Assembly (NCBI GenBank): GCA_946480685.1
Contig: CAMLLI010000349.1
Location: 1-5,526 of the forward strand
From: an uncultured Flammeovirgaceae bacterium
GTDB taxonomy: Bacteria > Bacteroidota > Bacteroidia > Cytophagales > Cyclobacteriaceae
Direction: 5' to 3'
DNA length: 5,526 bases
The notes under the pieces are model-generated. The model was not told the origin of the DNA, did no database searches, and was given only the letters and a program-made list of their open reading frames with translations. Both the position numbers and the translations under genes were made by a program. Shown here one piece after another: positions 1-5,254 of the stretch (positions are counted from its first letter, which is position 1; each line of letters starts with the position of its first letter).

Positions 1-28
1 ACCAACAGAACCTGTTGGTTATTTTTTT
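1..28 (+). terminator. Terminator-like hairpin with T-run, probably inside a coding region
   Basis: A perfect 8-bp inverted repeat, ACCAACAG (1-8) and CTGTTGGT (12-19), has a 3-nt loop and is followed by TA and seven T (22-28). This is the form of an intrinsic terminator on the plus strand. It lies within the open frame of the DoxX-like gene and encodes residues that fit that family, so it may be a chance resemblance or an intragenic attenuator. If the gene instead starts at the ATG at 35, it could be the terminator of an upstream gene. Confidence 0.3.
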
Positions 29-517
29 GACGCCATGTATCAAACTGGTTTTTACTGGAATTTTCTCGGCTGGGGTCAGTTCATTGCAGGCGCACTGCTC
101 ATGACACAGCGCTTTGCTACTGTTGGTGCCATGATGTTTCTGCCCATCATTCTCAATGTATTTGTTATTACACATGCTATAGACTTCGGCATGGGCACTC
201 CCATTATTACCACGCTGATGCTACTGGCCACAATCTTCCTCATTCTTTGGGACTATAAAAAATGGATGATATTATTCAGGCAGGATCATCAAATCAAACT
301 CGACCTTACCGCCGAACCTGAAGATAAGTTTATGACCGACCCGCTGTGGGTAATTACCGGAGTAATTTTTATAGTGCTCACCCTACTACCGTGGATCTTC
401 AACAATCATTCAATGTTCTTCGTCTGGATCATCGCTATGGTTATGACCGGCATTACTGCACTCATCATCCAGCTTTGGAAACACCGCATTGCACTAAAGC
501 AGAGCAAAGTATATTAA
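2..517 (+). CDS. DoxX-like integral membrane protein, 5' end cut by window edge
   Basis: The reading frame is open from the left edge, so the true start lies upstream; 171 residues are visible. An ATG at 35 would give 160 residues, but the 11 codons before it (PTEPVGYFFDA) look like part of the same protein. In DoxX-like proteins a Pro-containing segment leads into an F-x-x-A-[LM]-x-x-TG-[YF]-x-W motif, then a helix, an RF motif and a PII-x-N motif. All are seen here: FFDAM, TGFYWNF, QRF and LPIILN. Hydrophobic segments lie at visible residues about 17-34, 39-58, 67-84, 115-133 and 138-158, with a polar loop at about 92-113. At least five membrane helices are therefore present, probably in the inner membrane. 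The substrate and role of this family are poorly defined. It is the only plus-strand gene, and its stop overlaps the stop of the convergent aldo/keto reductase. The family call is from remembered motifs; membrane location is firmer than the name. Confidence 0.65.
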   Translation, partial: PTEPVGYFFDAMYQTGFYWNFLGWGQFIAGALLMTQRFATVGAMMFLPIILNVFVITHAIDFGMGTPIITTLMLLATIFLILWDYKKWMILFRQDHQIKLDLTAEPEDKFMTDPLWVITGVIFIVLTLLPWIFNNHSMFFVWIIAMVMTGITALIIQLWKHRIALKQSKVY

Positions 518-1383
518 GGCATTTCTTTACCCTGCACAAGCTTTAACATTTCAAACCAATCCTGTGTATCAAGGTTGATATTTACAGCCTGTGCACTTTC
601 AACAATACGTTCAGGCTTTGTAGTGCCAATAACCGGAAACATACCGGATGGATGCCTCAGCAACCATGCTAATGCCATTTGTGTTTCGGTAGCTTTGTAC
701 TGTGATGCTTTTGCAAAAACTGCTGATTTACCTTCCATCAGTTTACCGCCTCCTAGTGGCGACCATGCCATCGGTGCTACGCGATGTTTCATAAGTATAT
801 CCAGTGAACCATCGAACAGCGGAGCATGATGTGTTAAGGATACTTCAACCTGGTTTGTTACTAATGGAAACGACAAATAACTCTGCAGCATTTCGAATTG
901 CGTAGGTGTAAAATTTGATACACCAAAATATAGCACCTTGCCACTTTGCTTCAGTGATGTAAAGGCTTCAGCAACTTCATCCGGATTCAGCAGCGGATCA
1001 GGACGATGGATGAGCAGTAAATCGATGCGATCGGTAGCAAGCATTTTGAGCGAGTTCTCGGCCGACCATACTATATGTTCTTTGGAAGTATCGTAATGCT
1101 TTACCCAACTGGAAGGCCGATGTGCTGACGGAAATTTTATACCACACTTCGTTACGATCTCCATCTTCTCACGAAGGGAAGAACTGCCGCGCAATACATT
1201 TCCAAAAATTGCTTCGTTACCATGATCGCCATATATATCTGCATGATCAAACGTGGTGATGCCTTGTTCGAGCGATGTACCGATCAATTGATGTACGGAT
1301 GCTTCGGGTAAATTCCAGCGCCATGCACCTGCAATGATGCGTGAGAACACAGGACCTTGTGCGTGCAATTTTCTTCGTTCCAT
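514..1383 (-). CDS. Aldo/keto reductase, YdhF-type (COG4989-like)
   Basis: This is a 289-residue cytoplasmic NAD(P)H-dependent oxidoreductase of the aldo/keto reductase superfamily, a TIM-barrel fold that reduces aldehydes and ketones. The catalytic tetrad is visible: Asp46 and Tyr51 in TFDHADIYG, Lys79 in VTKCGI, and His126 in LLIHRPDP. Further family signatures are GVSNF (154-158), the NQVEVSL stretch (177-183), AWSPLGGG (206-213) and the cofactor-binding IGTTKPERI segment (252-260). The combination TKCGI, IHRPDP and WSPLGGG points to the YdhF-like branch. Full length and all active-site residues argue for a working enzyme. The ATG at 1383 fits the usual N-terminus, with the RIIAG-WR segment at 15-22. 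The physiological substrate cannot be told from sequence. It lies 74 bp downstream of the beta-barrel gene on the same strand but may have its own promoter, because a near-consensus -7 box lies just upstream. Confidence 0.93.
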   Translation of the reverse strand: MERRKLHAQGPVFSRIIAGAWRWNLPEASVHQLIGTSLEQGITTFDHADIYGDHGNEAIFGNVLRGSSSLREKMEIVTKCGIKFPSAHRPSSWVKHYDTSKEHIVWSAENSLKMLATDRIDLLLIHRPDPLLNPDEVAEAFTSLKQSGKVLYFGVSNFTPTQFEMLQSYLSFPLVTNQVEVSLTHHAPLFDGSLDILMKHRVAPMAWSPLGGGKLMEGKSAVFAKASQYKATETQMALAWLLRHPSGMFPVIGTTKPERIVESAQAVNINLDTQDWFEMLKLVQGKEMP

Positions 1384-1385
1384 AA

Positions 1386-1412
1386 GTTGACAAAGTGAAA
1401 TATAGCGTCAAC
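1386..1412. promoter_or_regulatory. Inverted repeat flanking a candidate -7 box
   Basis: GTTGAC (1386-1391) and GTCAAC (1407-1412) form a perfect 6-bp inverted repeat with centres 21 bp apart, about two helical turns. It ends only 2 bp upstream of the aldo/keto reductase start and encloses the candidate -7 box at 1397-1404. The layout would suit an operator for a dimeric repressor. Six-bp arms can also arise by chance. Confidence 0.25.
1397..1404 (-). promoter_or_regulatory. Possible -7 promoter box of the aldo/keto reductase
   Basis: Read on the minus strand this is TATATTTC, matching the Bacteroidota -7 consensus TAnnTTTG except for the last base. It lies 13 bp upstream of the ATG. No convincing TTG/TTTG -33 element is seen at the usual distance, so support is weak. 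Confidence 0.25.
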
Positions 1413-1434
1413 CTAATGCGAACATTTTAAATAA

Positions 1435-1465
1435 CAAAAAGGAAAATGATGGAGCCGCTATTTTC
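1435..1465 (-). terminator. Possible weak terminator after the beta-barrel gene
   Basis: On the minus strand GAAAAT (1465-1460) and ATTTTC (1447-1442) form a 6-bp A/T-rich stem with a 12-nt loop, followed by CTTTTTG. The stem overlaps the TAG stop of the beta-barrel gene. The stem is weak, so read-through into the aldo/keto reductase is possible. Confidence 0.22.
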
Positions 1466-2186
1466 TGCTTCCGTAGAAGAGCGTGATGAAGAGTGTGGGG
1501 AACACCGAGTAATTTTTCGCTGCGGGCATCAGCTCGATCGTTTTGGTATAGGCGTCAATCAGGAAGCCTGCTTCAAAACCTGTAACCTGACTTTTGGTTG
1601 TACCTAATTCAAAGTTGATAGCAGCTTTCAGGTTGGCACCGGGCACTATTTTGGATTCATCTATACCTTCAAACAATCTTCCGGTACCCATGATATCTTC
1701 TGCTGCCATGCCTTGTTGATATTGTACAGAACGTGAGACCAGATCGCTGCTGCGTGCATACTCTACATAGTAAGGCGCGACTACACCAATGGTAGGGCCA
1801 ATGGCAAGTATACCTTTAATCTCTACGCCTTGCTGTGGTGCTTTCTTGAAAAGGATTCGATCGCGACCGTACTGAAGACGGAACGCGTAGAGATAATTAC
1901 TCTTTCCGTAAATGAAATAATTACCGGTATTGATGGAGTTGGTGCGTACTTCCTGTGGGTGTTTAACATTCATGATCTCGAGACCGAAAGTCTCAAGTGT
2001 GCGGTCGTTGAGCTTTCTTGCTTTCTTGAAAACAAGACCACCGATCAAACCACCTGATGTATTCTTGTTTATACCCCAGGTAAATTCTGATTGGTACTCA
2101 TAACTATCCTGCGTCTGTGCGTGAACGCCTGATGATAGCATTACCGTGCAAACTGCTAAAATTAAAACCGATACAGACCGCAGCAT
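1458..2186 (-). CDS. Predicted outer-membrane beta-barrel protein, function unknown
   Basis: The protein is 242 residues from the ATG at 2186. A GTG two codons upstream (2192) would add Met-Arg; I prefer the ATG because it directly starts a typical signal peptide. That signal is MLRSVSVLILAVCTVMLSSG followed by VHA, with likely cleavage before Gln-Thr-Gln. The mature part alternates aromatic/hydrophobic and polar residues in short stretches, as in EFTWGINKN, NYLYAFRLQYG, GVEIKGILAIGPTIG and ANLKAAINFELG. It ends with a strand-like FPTLFITLFYG and a basic tip, as in small outer-membrane barrels. The segments IMNVKHPQE and YGRDRILFKKAPQQGVE recall a conserved Bacteroidota family of uncharacterised barrel proteins, but that is from memory. 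The single cysteine lies in the signal peptide and is not in a lipobox, so it is not a lipoprotein. A clear promoter box lies upstream, suggesting transcription separate from ytxJ. Confidence 0.8.
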   Translation of the reverse strand: MLRSVSVLILAVCTVMLSSGVHAQTQDSYEYQSEFTWGINKNTSGGLIGGLVFKKARKLNDRTLETFGLEIMNVKHPQEVRTNSINTGNYFIYGKSNYLYAFRLQYGRDRILFKKAPQQGVEIKGILAIGPTIGVVAPYYVEYARSSDLVSRSVQYQQGMAAEDIMGTGRLFEGIDESKIVPGANLKAAINFELGTTKSQVTGFEAGFLIDAYTKTIELMPAAKNYSVFPTLFITLFYGSRK

Positions 2187-2232
2187 CCTCACAAAATCTT
2201 TATGATAAATTTAGAATTTTAAATACCTAACG

Positions 2233-2240
2233 CAAATATA
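2233..2240 (-). promoter_or_regulatory. -7 promoter box (TAnnTTTG) of the beta-barrel gene
   Basis: Read on the minus strand this is TATATTTG, a perfect match to the Bacteroidota -7 consensus. It lies in the 192-bp gap between ytxJ and the beta-barrel gene, 46 bp upstream of the ATG at 2186, which predicts a short 5' leader of about 40 nt. No good -33 TTTG was found at 17-23 bp upstream. The rest of the gap (2241-2384) shows no gene or clear element. Confidence 0.5.
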
Positions 2241-2384
2241 ATCCTGAAGTTATTCGAATGATTTTAAAGATTCTCACACATCAGGACATTCACGGGAATA
2301 GACGCGACAAATCTGCTAAAACCGGCAATTTTATTAGAATGAAACTCCCGGAAGTAAATTGAAGTCAAAGCCAAAGAGCTGCCT

Positions 2385-2732
2385 TCAGCTTTTTAACTCT
2401 TCACGAATCTGGTTATAGTCTATACCTAAATGCGATCGGTCATAAACGGCTTTGCCATCGGCAATGATCAGTAACTGAGGTGATTCATGTTCAATCTCAA
2501 ACTGTTCCGCTATCTGGTTAGACACTTCCCGGTATGAAATCAGATCCAAGTAATACGCCTTTACGTTTCCAAGTTCTTCCGGCTTCCAGTTGCGCTCCAA
2601 CCTGTCAAGCACCATGCGACTGGTAGCACAACGTGTACTATGTTTAAAAATAACAACCGGCTTTTCTTTCGACTCTTCTCGAATCTGCTCGAGTTGACTA
2701 ACTGTGTTTAATTCATTCCACTTCATAAGCAT
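2385..2732 (-). CDS. ytxJ: Bacilliredoxin YtxJ/BrxC family (monothiol, bacillithiol system)
   Basis: This is a 115-residue thioredoxin-fold protein. The WNELNTVSQLEQI opening, the PVVIFKHSTRC segment (25-35), the S-P-Q-L-L-I segment with the probable cis-Pro85, and the DGKAVYDRSHLGI ending match the YtxJ family (DUF2847). In Firmicutes, members act as BrxC-type bacilliredoxins that remove bacillithiol from oxidised protein cysteines in the cytoplasm. Cys35 is the only cysteine, in a C-A-T-S (CxxS) context, consistent with a monothiol mechanism; the Bacillus-type motif usually has Pro after the Cys. There is no signal peptide. ATG codons at 2732 and 2726 are both possible starts. The first begins only 2 nt after the stop of the basic repeat protein, implying co-transcription and probably coupled translation. 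The host would be expected to make bacillithiol, which cannot be checked here. Confidence 0.9.
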   Translation of the reverse strand: MLMKWNELNTVSQLEQIREESKEKPVVIFKHSTRCATSRMVLDRLERNWKPEELGNVKAYYLDLISYREVSNQIAEQFEIEHESPQLLIIADGKAVYDRSHLGIDYNQIREELKS

Positions 2733-2734
2733 CG

Positions 2735-5098
2735 TTATTCATACCACAATCCTTTTTCACCCTTATCGTAACGAGGTTTATGTCCTTTGTCTTTAAGATG
2801 ATCGGGCTGTGTTTCTTCTTTCTTAAATAAACGCGCCCACCACAATTTAAAGTTCGTCAGCAAGTCTCTTTCGCTATCAACATTATTCTTGTTGATCTTC
2901 ACAAACTTTGCATCCGGATGGAGTGCGCGGTTTTTCTCAAAGAGCCTGAACTTTTGCATCTTAATATTTCCCTGGTAATCCGTAGAGCGTGCAAACGCTT
3001 TTCCGGGTTCACGCACGCGAAGCGCTTCCTCAGAACTACTTGGATTGTGGATATAGTCCCACGTACGGCGAACACCTCGTGCATACTGACTTGCTTTTAC
3101 AGTTTGCTTGCTCGGTGTTAAACCAGGTATAGCATCTTCAGGAGCATTCTTCTTTTTGCCATGCGCAGGCTGCTTCATTTTTATATGCAGATCACCTGTG
3201 GCAAGTGTGGTCCGCGTTGGCTTCAGTTTCGGTGTAGCCTCTTCTGCAGCTCTTTCATTCTTTACATACTTGCGCGTACGCACAGCGATCTGGTATCCAT
3301 CGACTGCATACGTTGGACTCTTCGGACGCTTTTTCTTGATAGCGTTTTCATTTGCCTTCGGATTGCGGATATAGTCTTTCCAGAAGCGTGGTCGCCTGAT
3401 CGTTCCGGTAAATTCTTCTCCCTGATCAGAGAAGCCCGGCTGCACCGAAAACATTTTCATTCTTCCCGGATAGCCGCCTTGCTGTCGTGCTGACTCAGGT
3501 GGTGTGCGTACGGGTATAGGAGTCTCGCGGTTGTTCCAAAGTTTGCCGCTCACACTACCGCCTCCTTTCAAAGGACGTTTACCCTTCATGCCTGTAGTAT
3601 AGCGTTGAAGTCCCTGAGATCTTGCACCCGGAGTACGAACCGGTAAAGGTGTTTCGCGATTATTCCACACACGACCACTTACACTGCCACCTCCTTTGAG
3701 GGGACGTCTGCCTTTCATACTTTCGGTATAGCGCGCCAGTCCGGCAGAGCGTGAACCGGGGGTACGCACAGGTATAGCACTCTGTCGGTTATTCCAAAGT
3801 TTACCACTAACACTGCCGCCTCCCTTTACAGGACGTCTGCCTTTCATTCGTGTTGAATACAAGCCTGCAGATTTAGCACCCGGAGGACGCACCGGTATAG
3901 CAGACTGTTTATTGTTCCACAGTTTCCCACTTACACTGCCGCCTCCCTTCGATGTTCTGCGACCGCGGAGTTGTGATTGATATCTGCCCAAACGACTGGC
4001 TCCTATACCCGGACCTCTCGGAGCAATTTTACCTTGCACTTGTCCGGAACGTGTCGCAGTGCGAACGCCTGGTGATAAGGTTGGTCTTCCTTCTACTCTT
4101 TTCTTAGAAGTATAATTTCTGCTTCGTAATCTTCTGCCCGCTATATCTCCTGTCCACGCTCTTGGTTTTGTGCGTGTAGCCGAACGGTAGCCTCCGGCTA
4201 CCGGGCCGCGATAAGGTCTGTCGCCTACGCGTTTTCTTCCCGCATACGGTTTGAAGCCGGGAGAAATTACACCCGGACGAGGCGTTTCATAATTTTTGGT
4301 GCGAAGTGGTCTGCCGGCTATATCGCCTTCGTAAGCACGCTCCTGTTTGCGTTTAGGTCTCGGGAAGCTTGCATATATATTTGTACTTCTACGCGCTATA
4401 AATGAACGCGAAGCTGAGCGAGGAACTACTTTTCTTTTCGGCTTTGGTCTCGGCCCGTTCGGATCACCCTGCAACTTGTTGAGACGTGCTAAGGTAGCGC
4501 GATTCGATACAGCGCGTTGCTTGGTCTGTGGAGTTCGCGACCGGTTGTTTGTATACTGCCAACGCTGTGGGTATACGTTACTGGTCTTACCGGTTCTGCT
4601 GCGTGTACTAGTCGGAGGGCCACCTGCTGAACCTCTTGCTGCGCGTTGTCTTTCGCTCGGTCTTCTGTTGGCATACCGTCCGCTCTGCGGGTATACATTT
4701 CGTTTGCCTGCCGAACTTTCTTTATCCTGTGTACGAATGCGTCTTCCGGAAATATCACCGCGCCATGCTCTTTGTTTATCGCTGGGCCGGGATGATTCGC
4801 GCGGAAACATGCGAATGGATTTACCTGCTTTGGATTCTTTGCGAGGTGTATTGGCACGTGACGATCTTCTGGGTTGCGCGCGGCCGTAGCTTGGCTGCTT
4901 AGACGTACGAGTCTTTTTCTTTTTGAAAATCTTAAATCGATTTTCCCGTTTCGTTCCTCCACCGGAAGAAGATGGCCTGTCACCTTTGGTATTTTGCGCC
5001 AAAGCCGGCATCGCCAGCAAAAAAAGAATAATGACAAGACCTAGCGACTTGAGAGTCGTTGAAAAAATGGTCGTGCTATTGTGGATCCTTGCGTTCAA
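2735..5098 (-). CDS. Exported, extremely basic repeat protein of unknown function
   Basis: The protein has 787 residues and I do not recognise it. Residues 1-35 form a signal peptide, with hydrophobic core LGLVIILFLLAMPALA and probable cleavage before Gln35 or Asn36. The mature part has about 180 Lys+Arg against about 50 Asp+Glu (hand count), no cysteine, and no acidic residue at all between 337 and 458. It is repeats almost throughout: loose units with GDI[SA]GR cores (114, 258, 317) and N[VI]Y motifs (134, 174, 240); four close units at 378-547 with the core GGGSVSG-[KR]-x-WNN; and a C-terminal array at 562-720 phased at 35-36 residues. The tail, 742-787, is less basic, with LWWARLFKK and a final WYE. 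The start codon is TTG; no in-frame ATG exists between the upstream stop (5147-5149) and codon 30, which lies inside the signal peptide. It probably acts in the periplasm, outer envelope or outside the cell, perhaps binding an anionic polymer; that is inference only. Confidence 0.85.
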   Translation of the reverse strand: MNARIHNSTTIFSTTLKSLGLVIILFLLAMPALAQNTKGDRPSSSGGGTKRENRFKIFKKKKTRTSKQPSYGRAQPRRSSRANTPRKESKAGKSIRMFPRESSRPSDKQRAWRGDISGRRIRTQDKESSAGKRNVYPQSGRYANRRPSERQRAARGSAGGPPTSTRSRTGKTSNVYPQRWQYTNNRSRTPQTKQRAVSNRATLARLNKLQGDPNGPRPKPKRKVVPRSASRSFIARRSTNIYASFPRPKRKQERAYEGDIAGRPLRTKNYETPRPGVISPGFKPYAGRKRVGDRPYRGPVAGGYRSATRTKPRAWTGDIAGRRLRSRNYTSKKRVEGRPTLSPGVRTATRSGQVQGKIAPRGPGIGASRLGRYQSQLRGRRTSKGGGSVSGKLWNNKQSAIPVRPPGAKSAGLYSTRMKGRRPVKGGGSVSGKLWNNRQSAIPVRTPGSRSAGLARYTESMKGRRPLKGGGSVSGRVWNNRETPLPVRTPGARSQGLQRYTTGMKGKRPLKGGGSVSGKLWNNRETPIPVRTPPESARQQGGYPGRMKMFSVQPGFSDQGEEFTGTIRRPRFWKDYIRNPKANENAIKKKRPKSPTYAVDGYQIAVRTRKYVKNERAAEEATPKLKPTRTTLATGDLHIKMKQPAHGKKKNAPEDAIPGLTPSKQTVKASQYARGVRRTWDYIHNPSSSEEALRVREPGKAFARSTDYQGNIKMQKFRLFEKNRALHPDAKFVKINKNNVDSERDLLTNFKLWWARLFKKEETQPDHLKDKGHKPRYDKGEKGLWYE
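2939..3415 (-). repeat. C-terminal 35-36 residue repeat array of the basic protein
   Basis: Protein residues about 562-720 contain five degenerate units. Each has a strand-like start (FTGTIRR, YQIAVRT, LHIKMK, YARGVRR, YQGNIKM). The first four then carry an acidic-Ala motif and a proline. The anchor alanines fall at 586, 621, 656 and 692 and the prolines at 592, 627, 662 and 698, both spaced 35, 35 and 36 residues. The motif reads ENA, EEA, EDA and EEA. Unit 5 keeps only the strand-like start. Confidence 0.7.
3458..3967 (-). repeat. Four tandem 41-43 residue repeats (123 + 3 x 129 bp)
   Basis: The units lie at 3845-3967, 3716-3844, 3587-3715 and 3458-3586, which are protein residues 378-418, 419-461, 462-504 and 505-547. 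Each reads [RK]G-[RK]-R-x-x-KGGGSVSG-[KR]-x-WNN, then a [RK]-[QE]-[ST]-x-x-PVR-[TP]-P segment, and ends in Met. The GGG cores start at 385, 426, 469 and 512. The DNA of the units differs at many synonymous positions: the core Val codon is GTA, GTT, GTA and GTG, and the following Gly codon is GGG, GGT, GGT and GGC. The duplication is therefore old and the protein sequence appears conserved. Confidence 0.92.
4079..4819 (-). repeat. Degenerate N-terminal repeats of the basic protein
   Basis: Protein residues about 94-340 contain loosely repeated blocks. QRAWRGDISGRRIRT (109-123), ERAYEGDIAGRPLRT (253-267) and PRAWTGDIAGRRLRS (312-326) clearly align, and RPYRGPVAGGYRS (294-306) is a weaker copy. 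A second motif, NVYPQ (134 and 174) and NIYAS (240), recurs; the first two copies are 40 residues apart. Spacing is irregular, and residues 195-235 show little repeat signal. Confidence 0.6.
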
Positions 5099-5117
5099 AA
5101 AATGATAAAGAAACAGG

Positions 5118-5125
5118 CCAAGATA
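5118..5125 (-). promoter_or_regulatory. Possible -7 promoter box of the basic repeat protein gene
   Basis: Read on the minus strand this is TATCTTGG, one mismatch from TAnnTTTG, 19 bp upstream of the TTG start in the 156-bp gap below the E1 gene. No convincing -33 element is seen. The gap makes a separate promoter plausible, but read-through from E1 cannot be excluded. Confidence 0.2.
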
Positions 5126-5203
5126 GTAAAAATTGCTTTCTGGATTTCAGAACGTATGATAAAGCGTTTTATTGGATTTTTCTGAAGGTCAAAATAACAA
5201 CGC

Positions 5204-5226
5204 ATCCGTCCGGGTAATCCGTCTGG
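5204..5226. repeat. Tandem 10-bp direct repeat, 13-bp period
   Basis: ATCCGTCCGG (5204-5213) and ATCCGTCTGG (5217-5226) differ at one base and are separated by GTA. They are flanked by CAACG (5198-5202) and CGTTG (5228-5232), a 5-bp inverted repeat that could bring the region into a long-loop hairpin. On the minus strand the right-hand side is followed by TTATTTTG, so a weak terminator after E1 is possible. Confidence 0.35.
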
Positions 5227-5254
5227 TCGTTGCAACATTTACTTTGACAAAAAA

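Noticed and set aside
2374..2394. Small inverted repeat AGCT-gccttc-AGCT at the ytxJ stop as a terminator
   Set aside because: AGCT is self-complementary, so four bp is trivial, and on the minus strand no T-run follows.
3458..3967. A CRISPR array or a recent tandem-repeat expansion
   Set aside because: The repeats are in frame, about 129 bp long with no spacer/repeat structure, diverged at synonymous sites, and encode conserved protein.
4347..5037. Long open frames on both strands overlapping the basic protein (plus 4347-4889, minus 4489-5037)
   Set aside because: They are shadows of the Arg-rich repeat protein, whose codons give few stops in other frames. Their products show no domain, and the repeat protein has a signal peptide and conserved repeats.
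5138..5152. Hairpin TTCTG-GATTT-CAGAA as a terminator after E1
   Set aside because: The stem is only 5 bp and mostly A/T, and on the minus strand the T-run begins 5 nt after it. It is too weak to call.
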